Below are positions 7,836 through 16,104 of a DNA stretch of 47,224 nt, one piece after another (positions within the stretch are counted from its first letter, which is position 1; every line of letters begins with the position of its first letter). Position numbers and translations under genes: made by a program. Source of the stretch: an uncultured Bacteroidota bacterium (lineage in GTDB: Bacteria > Bacteroidota > Bacteroidia > Chitinophagales > Chitinophagaceae); contig CAISPO010000069.1 in NCBI GenBank assembly GCA_903887415.1, positions 1-47,224 on the forward strand. Reading direction: 5' to 3'. Below the pieces are notes generated by a model. That model saw nothing but the letters and a program-made list of their open reading frames with translations, was not told where the DNA came from and searched no databases.

Positions 7836-8222
7836 TCATTGTCCCTTTTTCGATTTGTCTAAATAGGCAATATAGCCGTTTATTAGTTTAAAAACTGTTT
7901 CGCATTGCTGTTCAATAACGTTTGCTTGTTCCTCATCAATGTATTCTTCATCTACCGCAATAGAGAGCTGGTCCAGTATTTCAGTTAAAGAGCCTCTTGA
8001 TTGAATGAAGAAATGTCGTGTATCTGTGTATGTATATCTTCCATATCCTTCGGCAATATTATTGGTAACAGATCTTGCTGCCCGGGTGGTTTGTGAACAC
8101 AAAAGATATTTCTCCGTATCTGGAAATATCTTTACCAGCTTAGAAACCAGTTTCCTTAACTCACGCCCTTCCTTCCAGCAATTTAATTCCTTAAATCCAC
8201 GATAGGAGTTTTGCTGTTCCAT
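7836..8222 (-). CDS. Four-helix bundle protein (23S rRNA intervening-sequence protein family)
   Basis: This 128-residue protein matches the four-helix bundle family first found in 23S rRNA intervening sequences. It has the characteristic opening FKELNCWKEGRELRKLVSKL, the central AARSVTNNIAEGYGR (about 59-73) and SRGSLTEILDQL (about 85-96). The biochemical function of the family is not established; members form homopentameric or other oligomeric helical bundles. The length is normal. The gene stands alone and both flanks consist of degenerate AT-rich repeats, a pattern that suggests it travels as a small cassette, although I see no transposase or terminal repeats. Confidence 0.88.
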   Translation of the reverse strand: MEQQNSYRGFKELNCWKEGRELRKLVSKLVKIFPDTEKYLLCSQTTRAARSVTNNIAEGYGRYTYTDTRHFFIQSRGSLTEILDQLSIAVDEEYIDEEQANVIEQQCETVFKLINGYIAYLDKSKKGQ

Positions 8223-8229
8223 ATTTTCT

Positions 8230-8440
8230 TGGAATTAGTAATTTGTATTTTGGAATTAGGATTGTTAGTAGATGATTAAATTCTACCAGTCCCTAACACA
8301 CGTATTATCCAATGTTTTCAAAAATAAAGAACAAAATGCTTTTGGCCACAACAATCCCAATTCCAAAATCCCAATCCGGAATTCCAATATCTACGTTACA
8401 ATCCTAATTCCAAAATCCTATTCCCCCAATTCCAATAAAA
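8230..8440. repeat. Degenerate GGAATT-type repeats (right of four-helix gene)
   Basis: TTGGAATTAG and TTTTGGAATTAGG units occur at 8230-8266, and reverse-orientation units (CCCAATTCC, CCAAAATCC, CCTAATTCC) fill 8349-8440. With the copy at 7741-7777 they enclose the four-helix gene. The intervening bases 8267-8348 show nothing else. Confidence 0.55.
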
Positions 8441-9460
8441 TCATTTCACCCCCAGTCTCTTCAGCGCTTCCTTTGGCCTGTCGTAAGCAGTGTCAAGGCC
8501 TCGTGCCTGGCGGTAATCCGCTACGGCTTCCTTGGGTTTATTCATCATTTCATTGCACAGCCCCCTGTTAAAATAGGCCGCAGCGTTAAGCGGGCTTATT
8601 TTTGTCACAATATCATACTGCCGGTAAGATTTTTCAACCGAATCTTCCTGCATCAGCATATAACCCATGTTGAAGAAGGCCTCTATATAGTGGTTGTTCC
8701 GTAGGATACATTTTTTGTATTCTTCTTTGGCTTTTGCATCCTCTTTATTGTTCTGATAAAAAACGCCCTTGGCGAAAATGGGCATCACATCAGTGCTGTC
8801 TTTATTGTAAGCGTCATCAAAGTATTTGAGCGCTATCGGGTTATTTTTTGCACTATACAATAAGCCTATTTGTATGATGGCGTCGCGGTAATCAGGGTCT
8901 TCCTGCCTGGAAGTTTCAAAGCTGGACATGGCCTGCGCAGTGTCTTTCATGTCTTTATACACCATTCCTTTCAGGAAATATCCTTCTGCATTGTGCGGGT
9001 TATGGCGTAGCGCAATATTTATCTCTCCAAACGAATGCGGATAGTCTTTGAGGCATAAGAACAGCTTGGCTATTTTCAGGTGGGCCTTAGGGTCTTCAGG
9101 GTTTTTTGCGATCGCTTTTTTTATCCATTCTATTGAGCCGGTCACATCTTTGTTCTCGAACAGCAGGTCGCCGATGGCGCTGAAGTATTGCGCCTGTGTA
9201 GTATCCAGTGCTGCTGCAGTTTTATAGTCTTTCAGCGCCAGTGTATCCAGTTTTATTTTATGCAGCATCTGTCCGCGCTCAAAATACAGCGCAGCATCTT
9301 TTGGCGACTTACTGATCTGGTCAGTAATATTTTTCAGCCGTGGATCACTCGAAAACACCGGGTCGGCATTGGATGCCTGGGTATTACCGCCGTTGTTTTT
9401 ACAGCTAAAAAAAAGCAGGATCCCGACAAAAGGGAAATACTTTATCCATGCGTATTTCAT
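8441..9460 (-). CDS. TPR-repeat lipoprotein
   Basis: This 339-residue protein begins with a lipoprotein signal (hydrophobic core followed by LLFFSC, lipidated cysteine about residue 20) and continues as about eight tetratricopeptide repeats. Clear examples are AALYFERGQMLHKIKLDTLA and AEGYFLKGMVYKDMKDTAQA. It should be a periplasm- or surface-facing scaffold anchored by lipid to a membrane. No partner is indicated by its neighbours: a terminator separates it from the upstream barrel gene. Confidence 0.85.
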   Translation of the reverse strand: MKYAWIKYFPFVGILLFFSCKNNGGNTQASNADPVFSSDPRLKNITDQISKSPKDAALYFERGQMLHKIKLDTLALKDYKTAAALDTTQAQYFSAIGDLLFENKDVTGSIEWIKKAIAKNPEDPKAHLKIAKLFLCLKDYPHSFGEINIALRHNPHNAEGYFLKGMVYKDMKDTAQAMSSFETSRQEDPDYRDAIIQIGLLYSAKNNPIALKYFDDAYNKDSTDVMPIFAKGVFYQNNKEDAKAKEEYKKCILRNNHYIEAFFNMGYMLMQEDSVEKSYRQYDIVTKISPLNAAAYFNRGLCNEMMNKPKEAVADYRQARGLDTAYDRPKEALKRLGVK

Positions 9461-9473
9461 GCTGCAATTTATT

Positions 9474-9516
9474 AAAAAAGCATCAGAACCTCCGATTAAC
9501 CAAGATTTGCTGATGC
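9474..9516 (-). terminator. Intrinsic terminator of the outer-membrane barrel operon
   Basis: On the minus strand GCATCAG (9510-9516) pairs with CTGATGC (9480-9486), with an inner AATCT/AGGTT helix, followed by six Ts. It closes the operon 11140-9539 and isolates the lipoprotein gene that starts at 9460. Confidence 0.8.
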
Positions 9517-9538
9517 ACTGTGTATTATTTTAAAAATA

Positions 9539-10510
9539 TTACCTTTTTCTGTGAAAGTAAAAGTAGCGCTGCACACCCACATTATATGACGGATAAAAAT
9601 GCGTATAAGACCTGCCAATGACCGGGAAGCCAACTGAAAAATCAACTCTAAGGTCAGACAATATGATGGCCTGCAGCCCCGGATAAGCCTCCAGGTACCA
9701 ACCACCCTGCAGGGCCCTGTTGCCTTGTGTGTTGATAGCATATTTTGGCGTATTGAAGTAAACGTTGCCTACCTCCATCTGCATAGCGCCGTAGTCTTTG
9801 CCCAGGAACTCTATATATACACTCCAGTTGGTTTGCCGGTAACTGGTATAGCTATCGGGGAATAACAGGTAGTCCAATGATAAACTATAATTATACCCCT
9901 TGCCGTAAATGACCGTTGCCGGCACGCCGGGCAGCCCGGAGATCGGGTCCGGGACATCACCATTGTATTTATCAGGCACAATGATGCCGCTCGTGAATGA
10001 TGCTGCAAAATGGTTCTTGAGATAAGTAACAATAACCCCACCGCCATACCCGCCATTATCATCGAGTAGGGTAGGCTCAGCTTCGTCATGGGCAACCTTA
10101 ACAGTAGAATATTCTCCATACACAGCAGCCCTGAAATGGCTGTTACGTTTATCAAGCGACAGAAAACGGTACTTGGCGTAAAGGTCAAACCCGTTGAAAA
10201 GGTACGGATGATCCACACCTATTTGCGGCGTGTTGTGGGTCGGGAATTCAACCGGCAGTTGCTTGTTGTGATGATTGGAAATGGTGGGTGTTGCTTCGAG
10301 GGTAAGACGCGGAGTAAGTCCATACATGATGCGGAGCGCAAGCAGATTACGTAGCCGGTCAATTTCGTTGTACGTCTCATCAAAGAAGCGGACGCCAAAA
10401 GCACCCTTGGGCACATTGCTTGCAGGCTCTGTCATAGGAAAGAGTTCCTGTGCACCTGCAATGTGCGGCAGACATAAAAGGAGCAGAATATGGAGTGAAT
10501 TTTTGAGCAT
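9539..10510 (-). CDS. Outer-membrane beta-barrel protein
   Basis: This 323-residue protein has a signal peptide (LHILLLLCLPHIAGAQ) and a body of alternating amphipathic strands rich in Tyr, Phe and Gly, ending in VGVQRYFYFHRKR. This is the pattern of an outer-membrane barrel of about 12-16 strands. I do not recognise a specific family or substrate. It starts six bases after the stop of a second small barrel gene, so the two are co-transcribed. The C-terminal basic tail after the last aromatic strand is slightly unusual. Confidence 0.75.
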   Translation of the reverse strand: MLKNSLHILLLLCLPHIAGAQELFPMTEPASNVPKGAFGVRFFDETYNEIDRLRNLLALRIMYGLTPRLTLEATPTISNHHNKQLPVEFPTHNTPQIGVDHPYLFNGFDLYAKYRFLSLDKRNSHFRAAVYGEYSTVKVAHDEAEPTLLDDNGGYGGGVIVTYLKNHFAASFTSGIIVPDKYNGDVPDPISGLPGVPATVIYGKGYNYSLSLDYLLFPDSYTSYRQTNWSVYIEFLGKDYGAMQMEVGNVYFNTPKYAINTQGNRALQGGWYLEAYPGLQAIILSDLRVDFSVGFPVIGRSYTHFYPSYNVGVQRYFYFHRKR

Positions 10511-10516
10511 AGCTCA

Positions 10517-11140
10517 CTAAAATCTGTATCCTATTTTAAATGTACCCGTTATTAAAAATTCATTGTTTTGCACCGTTCCACCAATATCGTGAATGAAACT
10601 GCTGCCTAAACCAAGTTCTGAGCCAACACAAAAGTTTTTGCCTGTATTAATATTCAAAGAGTTGAAGAGCGCACCACCAGCAATGAATTGCGGCTGTATG
10701 CGCTCTGTAACATTGAGTCCGTTGAGGTCGGTATAGTTGCTGGATTTCTGGCCGCGTGCCAAAACTGCCACCAGACCTATTGCATATTTCAACTTGCCAT
10801 GGCTGCTTGTCGGGTAGAATTTTATACCCGGCATGGCATAAAACATAGCATCTGCTTTGCCCGTTTTGTAATTGCCGGTATTGTAGTCGTAGATCCTGTT
10901 TGAGTTGGTTACATTAAAGGTTGCCAAAACAGGAATATAAAAAGCGGATATGCCCTTTTTATCAATTACTCTTTCATAGGTAGCACCGAAGCCGGGACCG
11001 TTTTCTGTAAAAAGAAATGGAACGGCAGAAAAGATGTTGCATCTAATAGTTGCAGTGTCTGCTAAGCCTTTTGCGTAAGACAGAGAACAAAAAAAGACGA
11101 AAAATACAGTGAATAATATTTTTATTAAACGTATTCCCAT
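10517..11140 (-). CDS. Small outer-membrane beta-barrel-like protein
   Basis: This 207-residue protein has a signal peptide (ILFTVFFVFFCSLSYAKG) followed by strands typical of an eight-stranded barrel, ending in the aromatic FLITGTFKIGYRF, a good C-terminal barrel-assembly signal. It may be a small OmpW- or OmpX-like structural protein; I do not recognise a family. It is the first gene of a two-gene operon with the larger barrel. A weak -7 box, TACCTTTA, lies at 11163-11170. Confidence 0.7.
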   Translation of the reverse strand: MGIRLIKILFTVFFVFFCSLSYAKGLADTATIRCNIFSAVPFLFTENGPGFGATYERVIDKKGISAFYIPVLATFNVTNSNRIYDYNTGNYKTGKADAMFYAMPGIKFYPTSSHGKLKYAIGLVAVLARGQKSSNYTDLNGLNVTERIQPQFIAGGALFNSLNINTGKNFCVGSELGLGSSFIHDIGGTVQNNEFLITGTFKIGYRF

Positions 11141-11232
11141 TAAGTTGCCGGTATTGACGTAATAAAGGTACGGGCTATTATTACATCAATACTATTCAAT
11201 ATTACGCTTTGGCAGAGGCTATGTATCGAAGA

Positions 11233-12402
11233 TCAACTCCCGAATGCATCCTTTATCTTATCGAAGAAACCACGCTCTTCGCGCTCAGCCTTGGCATTTG
11301 GGCCGGGCTTAAAGTTGGGAGAGTTTTTCAGCTTTTCCATCATATCCTTTTCCTCGTGGCTCAGATTCTGCGGCGACCACACATTCACTTCCACTAGCTC
11401 ATCGCCTTTTTCATAGCTTTGGAACGCAGGAAAGCCCTTGCCTTTCAGCCGGAATATTTTGCCGCTCTGTGTGCCTGCGGGCACTTTTATTTTAGCCTTG
11501 CCATCTATAGTTGGCACCTCGGCCTGCATACCCAGCACTGCCTCCGGGAAGGAGATATGCAACTGGTAAACCACATCCAGGTCGTGGCGGGTAAGGAATT
11601 CGTGTTTTTCTTCTTCTACCAGCAAAAGTAAGTCGCCAGGAGGTCCGCCGCGCTCGCCGGCATTGCCACGGCCATGCATGCTTAGCTGCATACCGTCCTG
11701 CACACCGGCTGGTATGTCCAGGCTTAGTGTTTCCTCGCCATATACACGGCCTTCGCCCTTGCAGTTGGCACATTTCTGAGTGATCATGCTGCCCTCACCA
11801 CTGCACGTTGGGCAGGTCGTTACAGTTTGCATCTGGCCCAGGAAGGTGTTAGTTACCCTGCGCACCTGGCCTGATCCGCCGCAGGTGTTACAAGTCTGTA
11901 TCGAACCCTTATCTTTCGCGCCGCTGCCGGTACACTGCTGGCAGGTAATGTGCTTCTTTACTTTTATTTTTTTGTTGGCTCCGTTGGCTATCTCGTTGTA
12001 GTCCATCTTCAGCTTTATACGCAGGTTGGCGCCGCGTGTGCCTTGCCTGCGGCCACCGCCGCCGCCGCCACCGAACATTCCACCAAACATATCGCTGCCA
12101 AATACATCACCGAAATTCTGGAAAATATCTTCCATGCGCATACCGCCGGGGCCGCCCTGGCCAAAACCGCCGCTGCCACCCATGCCGGCATGTCCGAAGC
12201 GGTCATATTGGGCGCGCTTGTCGGGGTTGCTGAGCACGTCATATGCTTCTGCTGCCTCTTTGAATTTTTCTTCCGCTTCTTTATTGCCCGGGTTCCTGTC
12301 CGGGTGAAACTCCAACGCTATCTTGCGATACGACTTCTTTATTTCGTCAGCCGCTGAGCTTTTCGACACACCCAATATCTCGTAATAATCTCGTTTTGCC
12401 AT
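11233..12402 (-). CDS. dnaJ: Chaperone DnaJ (Hsp40)
   Basis: This 389-residue protein is a full-length type I DnaJ co-chaperone of DnaK. The J domain (about 1-70) contains the essential HPD in [11 protein letters not shown] Gly/Phe-rich linker (about 75-130) follows. Then come four zinc-binding CxxCxGxG repeats ([32 protein letters not shown]; about 153-225), and then the two substrate-binding beta domains. It stimulates DnaK ATPase and delivers unfolded clients. grpE lies upstream on the same strand, separated by 203 bases of repeat-containing sequence, so the two may be one unit or may be separately expressed. dnaK is not in the window. Confidence 0.98.
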   Translation of the reverse strand: MAKRDYYEILGVSKSSAADEIKKSYRKIALEFHPDRNPGNKEAEEKFKEAAEAYDVLSNPDKRAQYDRFGHAGMGGSGGFGQGGPGGMRMEDIFQNFGDVFGSDMFGGMFGGGGGGGRRQGTRGANLRIKLKMDYNEIANGANKKIKVKKHITCQQCTGSGAKDKGSIQTCNTCGGSGQVRRVTNTFLGQMQTVTTCPTCSGEGSMITQKCANCKGEGRVYGEETLSLDIPAGVQDGMQLSMHGRGNAGERGGPPGDLLLLVEEEKHEFLTRHDLDVVYQLHISFPEAVLGMQAEVPTIDGKAKIKVPAGTQSGKIFRLKGKGFPAFQSYEKGDELVEVNVWSPQNLSHEEKDMMEKLKNSPNFKPGPNAKAEREERGFFDKIKDAFGS

Positions 12403-12410
12403 TGCTTTTT

Positions 12411-12590
12411 ATGGAATTTGGAATTGGGCATTTGTAATTTGGATTGTTTTTTGGCGCATTGGTAAGCTATCACAAATCCTGAGTACAAAATTTCAATCCA
12501 ATTTAAAAACTAAGAATCAGGTATTTGCTTTGCTTAAATTTTAGAAAATAATCCAAATTCCACAGTACAAATTCCCAATTCCAATCAATT
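12411..12590. repeat. GGAATT-type repeats between grpE and dnaJ
   Basis: Units such as GGAATTTGGAATTGGG (about 12413-12430) and reverse-orientation units AATCCAAATTCC and AATTCCCAATTCC (about 12549-12583) lie at the two edges of this intergenic gap, facing each other. They resemble the repeats around the four-helix gene. Confidence 0.5.
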
Positions 12591-12605
12591 CATTAACCAA
12601 TCAAT

Positions 12606-13205
12606 TTACTTCCCCACTACCACCTTGGCATGTCGTATCAGCTTATCATTAAGGTAGTAGCCGGGTTCTACCATGTCTATTACCTTGCCTACCATTGCCT
12701 CATTTGGCGCTGGTATCTCTGTTATCGCCTCATGTAGGTCCGGGTTAAATTCCTCGTTCACAGCATCCATTGCCTTAAGGCCCTTCTGCTGCATAATAGT
12801 TCGCAATTTATTAAATATCAGTGAAATGCCTTCTTTCACCACATTTATATCTGTGGTCGTCTCCAGTTGCTTGCTGGCCCTGTCCATGTCATCAAGCACC
12901 ACAAGCAGGGAAGACACAATGTCTTTACCGCCCGTAAGCCTCAATTCTTCTTTCTCCTTCGCATTGCGCCGCTTATAATTATCAAATTCCGCCATCAGGC
13001 GAAGGTATTTGTCTTTTTGCTCCTGCACCGCCGTTTCCAGTTTTTCTATTTCTTCATCATTCCCCTCGCTAAGTGCTGCTCCCACACCACCGCTATCATC
13101 GGAATTCAGCACGTTTGACAAAGCTTCATCCAAATCTTCGCTTTGTGCCATGTTGTCGGCATTTTCATTCATAGATTTTTTATTATTTTTTGTATGGTCG
13201 TTCAT
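12606..13205 (-). CDS. grpE: Nucleotide exchange factor GrpE
   Basis: This protein of about 199 residues is the nucleotide exchange factor of DnaK. It has an acidic N-terminus, a long coiled coil (EEIEKLETAVQEQKDKYLRL), the signature AEFDNYKRRNAKEKE and the C-terminal beta domain ending GYYLNDKLIRHAKVVVGK. The open frame extends to 13277, but I prefer the ATG at 13205. It is preceded by AAGG at a ribosome-binding distance, it gives the normal family length, and the two promoter candidates I see (13245-13258 and 13295-13325) would place the start of transcription within or just before the extension. dnaJ follows on the same strand. Confidence 0.95.
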   Translation of the reverse strand: MNDHTKNNKKSMNENADNMAQSEDLDEALSNVLNSDDSGGVGAALSEGNDEEIEKLETAVQEQKDKYLRLMAEFDNYKRRNAKEKEELRLTGGKDIVSSLLVVLDDMDRASKQLETTTDINVVKEGISLIFNKLRTIMQQKGLKAMDAVNEEFNPDLHEAITEIPAPNEAMVGKVIDMVEPGYYLNDKLIRHAKVVVGK

Positions 13206-13244
13206 AGCCTTATTTTTTTTGAAAAACATATCGGGAATAAAGAC

Positions 13245-13258
13245 GCAATTATTTTGCC
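13245..13258 (-). promoter_or_regulatory. Possible sigma-54 promoter of grpE
   Basis: On the minus strand TTGGCA (GG at 13257-13258) and TTGC (GC at 13245-13246) are separated as GG-N10-GC, the exact spacing of RpoN -24/-12 promoters. Transcription would start near 13233, leaving a leader of about 28 bases before the preferred ATG. A dyad GACA-N3-TGTC at 13274-13284 lies upstream, where an activator could bind. Inference from pattern only. Confidence 0.4.
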
Positions 13259-13294
13259 AAACACGTTTTTGGGACAAAATGTCGCATCAGATTG

Positions 13295-13325
13295 AAAAGA
13301 TAGCGCTTTAAAAATAAATATCAAA
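13295..13325 (-). promoter_or_regulatory. Possible housekeeping promoter of grpE
   Basis: On the minus strand TTTG (13322-13325) and TATCTTTT (13295-13302, one mismatch to TAnnTTTG) are spaced 19 bases apart. Transcription would begin near 13288. Confidence 0.5.
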
Positions 13326-13409
13326 AAGGGCATTCTTCGGTATGATAATTTAATTAAATTGCAATGCTTTTAACTTACTTATAATTTTTTCGCCCCTAAA
13401 TATTACCCT

Positions 13410-14279
13410 ATGAAGAAATTTATACTCTTCGCCTTATTAGTAATTTCTTTATCGAATACAGATGCGCAGGTTACGTCGCTGGATGAGCATTTCAATACAT
13501 TTTGCGCGGTGCTGGGCGAGAATTACCCTACCTATTGGAGCGAATATGATATTTATTCCAATCCGCTGATAGCATGGACATGCGCCCCGGTAGGGGGCAG
13601 GAACGGCACACCGGGAATAGGCTGTAATAATTATGACGGAACTACTTACTATCTGGATTCTGCATGGCTTTTTACTCCACAACTGAACCTTAGCTACTAT
13701 ACAGGAAACATTTACCTTCAATTTGATGCAAAATTTACTTCCGATGCAGCCAGGATGTCTTTACTTGTGTCCAATATTTATCAGGCAGGTACCTTGCCAA
13801 CCACCGGGCAAACATGGAACGATATTACCAGCGCAACCACACCCGTACTAAATAATCAAGGCAACAGTGACTGGCAGACATACCAGGTGGACCTCACCCC
13901 ATATGCAGGCGCGCCCCTTTTTGTCTCTTTTCTCTACACGGCAGACGTTGTCGGGTCGGGCCAATGGATGATAGATAATGTGTTCACTACCCAGATAGAG
14001 CTCGGTGTGCAGGCTGTGACGGATAAAATGCTGCCATTGTCTGTTATCGGAGCTTGCACTTCAGGACAGATAGCCATTTCTTACAGCACTCCCGCATCTG
14101 GGCCTTACAGCCTTGAGATATACGATATGACTGGCCGGAAAGTGCGTGTTGAAGAGGTTGCAGCACATGCCGGAACAAATAATTATACTGTTGACGGACT
14201 GTCGCTGGCCAGCGGTATGTACCTGGTAAAAATAAGCAATGGCACAGCCTACGGCATTACTAAAGCCTTTGTCCAATAG
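13410..14279 (+). CDS. Secreted protein with adhesin-like domain and type IX sorting domain
   Basis: This 289-residue protein has a signal peptide (FILFALLVISLSNTDAQ) and a central jelly-roll of the choice-of-anchor J / cleaved-adhesin kind (about 20-195): it has the usual features of DSAWLFTPQLNLS, LQFDAKFTSD and GSGQWMIDNV. Its C-terminal type A T9SS sorting domain spans about 215-289 (YSLEIYDMTGRKV, LASGMYLVKI, ending AFVQ). It should be exported by T9SS and displayed on or released from the cell surface, with a binding role likely. No enzyme domain is present. It is a monocistron, convergent with 14294-14701 with a gap of only 14 bases. Confidence 0.87.
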   Translation: MKKFILFALLVISLSNTDAQVTSLDEHFNTFCAVLGENYPTYWSEYDIYSNPLIAWTCAPVGGRNGTPGIGCNNYDGTTYYLDSAWLFTPQLNLSYYTGNIYLQFDAKFTSDAARMSLLVSNIYQAGTLPTTGQTWNDITSATTPVLNNQGNSDWQTYQVDLTPYAGAPLFVSFLYTADVVGSGQWMIDNVFTTQIELGVQAVTDKMLPLSVIGACTSGQIAISYSTPASGPYSLEIYDMTGRKVRVEEVAAHAGTNNYTVDGLSLASGMYLVKISNGTAYGITKAFVQ

Positions 14280-14293
14280 CGGTGCTTTCTGGT

Positions 14294-14701
14294 CTAGCCT
14301 CTTGTTATCTTTAACATTTTTGACGCTGCAAGAGCGAACAGGCCCAGCACTATGCCTGAAATAATACCGATGACCGGCCCGAATACCAGCATTGCCCGGT
14401 GCATGGAAAGCCCGTTTTTCGCGAACATTTCAGCGTACATTTTCCCCTCCTCCGGGTGGTTAGCTATGTAGGCCGAGGAGAGCTTTATATGTACCGCCGT
14501 TATCCATACACAGTTCACCAGGCTCACTAGCAGGCCATGCAGGAAATACTTGCCGGGTGCATTTTTCGCGATCAGGTAAGCGCAAACAAGGAAAATAGGC
14601 AGCCATATGAATGGTTCTATATTTGAAGGAATCCAATATACAGTGGCAAATGCCATTGCCAGGCCAAACAATGAAAGTCCAAAAATGAGTTTCCAGTTCA
14701 T
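14294..14701 (-). CDS. Small integral membrane protein of unknown function
   Basis: This 135-residue protein has four hydrophobic helices (about 5-24, 29-46, 52-72 and 103-128), and the third carries the sequence LLVSLVNCVWITAVHIK. I do not recognise the family. The loop between helices three and four is acidic (HPEEGKMYAEMF). The gene stands alone, with a consensus -7 box 20 bases upstream. Confidence 0.75.
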   Translation of the reverse strand: MNWKLIFGLSLFGLAMAFATVYWIPSNIEPFIWLPIFLVCAYLIAKNAPGKYFLHGLLVSLVNCVWITAVHIKLSSAYIANHPEEGKMYAEMFAKNGLSMHRAMLVFGPVIGIISGIVLGLFALAASKMLKITRG

Positions 14702-14720
14702 GTTATGATTTTTAGTCGAT

Positions 14721-14728
14721 CAAATATA
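14721..14728 (-). promoter_or_regulatory. Promoter -7 box of the small membrane protein gene
   Basis: TATATTTG on the minus strand matches TAnnTTTG exactly and lies 20 bases before the start codon at 14701. No clear -33 box is visible. Confidence 0.55.
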
Positions 14729-14776
14729 TTAAAAAAATAGAACAGTAATGCGGAACGATAAATTTACAGGAGACTT

Positions 14777-14813
14777 TGGATTTTTTGAATTTTGAATTTT
14801 GAATTTGAAATTG
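14777..14813. repeat. Tandem GAATTTT repeat
   Basis: Four successive units of TTTTGAA(T) lie directly upstream of the lipoprotein gene at 14838. A similar stretch is found downstream of uvrA at 34323-34357. Confidence 0.6.
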
Positions 14814-14837
14814 TATATCTTAGCGGAAATATCTGGT

Positions 14838-15305
14838 ATGAAAAAAGGCATTTTTTCGGTGATAATACTATTGGGCTGCGCTGTGTTTTCCGGCTGCGTC
14901 AAAACATCGCCGACTGTATTTACTATCAATCCGTCATTGACCGCGACCATCGGCACATATGACTTTATTTCGTCCAAAACGGTGCCTTCAACAATATACT
15001 CCCAGCATTCGAATCTCGATACAGGTACGACCCTCATTATCACCGGCTATACCTCCGATCCCGTTTCCCCCCGCGACCGCATTGTGCTTAGTGTGACCAA
15101 ATATACGGGCGCCACAAATACTTACTCTATAGTGCAGGGCCAGGCATCGGCTACCTACTATCATGGCAGTACAGTGAGCCCGGCAGCGGGTGGCATTGTA
15201 TCTATCCAAAAAGTAACCACAACGACCATCACTGGCTATTTTTCATTCAACACAATTGATAATATAGCCGTTACCAACGGCCTGTTTACTGTTGGCTTGC
15301 CCTAA
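14838..15305 (+). CDS. Small lipoprotein, paralogue of the next gene
   Basis: This 155-residue lipoprotein starts at the ATG at 14838; the longer frame upstream runs into repeat sequence. Its signal ends in VFSGC. The mature part is a Thr/Ser-rich beta domain with TFSFN- and FTVGLP-like strands near the end. It aligns by eye with the next protein: both have a YTGxxNTY segment in the middle, a block of Tyr followed by Gly-rich turns, and end in GxFxVxLP. This is a family of small Bacteroidota surface lipoproteins of unknown function. The 54-base gap to the next gene and the common strand suggest one transcript. Confidence 0.78.
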   Translation: MKKGIFSVIILLGCAVFSGCVKTSPTVFTINPSLTATIGTYDFISSKTVPSTIYSQHSNLDTGTTLIITGYTSDPVSPRDRIVLSVTKYTGATNTYSIVQGQASATYYHGSTVSPAAGGIVSIQKVTTTTITGYFSFNTIDNIAVTNGLFTVGLP

Positions 15306-15359
15306 CAGGCTCTAGGTTTTCATACTAAAATCCGCCTTTCAGCGTTAGGAATAGAGTTT

Positions 15360-15842
15360 ATGAAAAGGCTTTTTCTCATTATCCCCATTTCGCTTTGCCT
15401 TGCATTGCCTGCCTGTAAGAAGGCTTCCGGCCCTGCCAATCTGAAGAGTGTGCAGCCTAATAATAACCTGGACTCAACCGTGATAATGACGGCAACCATT
15501 AACGGGCAAAGCTGGCAGGCAGATTCCGCGTTTGGCTACTATGTGCAAAATTCCGGCAATGATACCGGCACCCAAAACCTCCTGATCACGGCCACTCAAA
15601 CTAATACCAATCCTCCTACTACAATTACCTTCAACATCTACAATTACACCGGCCCTAACACTTATCTCATAAACCCGCCCAACAACACTGCTGCATATTA
15701 TGTAGGCAACCTCAGGAATTTCGGCAGGTCGGGCCATATTACCATATCCAGCGATACTGCTTATGCGCTGAAAGGCACCTTTACCTTTATTGCCGGCGCC
15801 GATACTATTAACAGTGGTGTCTTTAATGTGGCACTGCCATAG
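15360..15842 (+). CDS. Small lipoprotein, paralogue of the previous gene
   Basis: This 160-residue lipoprotein has the signal ISLCLALPAC with the lipidated cysteine at about residue 19. The mature domain starts with MTATINGQSWQAD, a motif common in DUF6252-like Bacteroidota lipoproteins, and continues with beta strands (FNIYNYTGPNTYLI) to the end GVFNVALP. It is a diverged tandem copy of the gene just upstream. Function is unknown; I infer an outer-membrane-anchored beta-sandwich. Confidence 0.8.
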   Translation: MKRLFLIIPISLCLALPACKKASGPANLKSVQPNNNLDSTVIMTATINGQSWQADSAFGYYVQNSGNDTGTQNLLITATQTNTNPPTTITFNIYNYTGPNTYLINPPNNTAAYYVGNLRNFGRSGHITISSDTAYALKGTFTFIAGADTINSGVFNVALP

Positions 15843-16056
15843 AGAAGAGCCTTAAATAATCCACCTTTATGTTCTGTTGTTTCTTGAAGGCAGGACGCAT
15901 CTGTATTATCCTTTTGCAAAATTTGACTGGTACACAATACGTTGATTATTGTGATTTTATGATACATCAATAATGGCACGTCGAACATGATGATCTTTAC
16001 CTATCTGATTGGTCTCAGTTGCCCCAAAAGATACCCTTTATTAAGCGCATTAATAG

Positions 16057-16083
16057 AAAAAGCCCGCGGATGCGGGACTTTTT
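16057..16083 (-). terminator. Terminator of the OmpA-like gene (may act in both directions)
   Basis: CCCGC (16063-16067) pairs with GCGGG (16072-16076) across a 4-base loop, with A-rich sequence on one side and T-rich sequence on the other in both directions. It lies 21 bases after the minus-strand OmpA-like stop codon and could also end the lipoprotein transcript coming from the left. Confidence 0.75.
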
Positions 16084-16104
16084 CTATTGAGACTAGGTCA
16101 TTTC

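Noticed and set aside
13266..13284. CIRCE/HrcA-type operator ahead of grpE
   Set aside because: The dyad is GACA-N3-TGTC, which does not match the TTAGCACTC-N9-GAGTGCTAA consensus.
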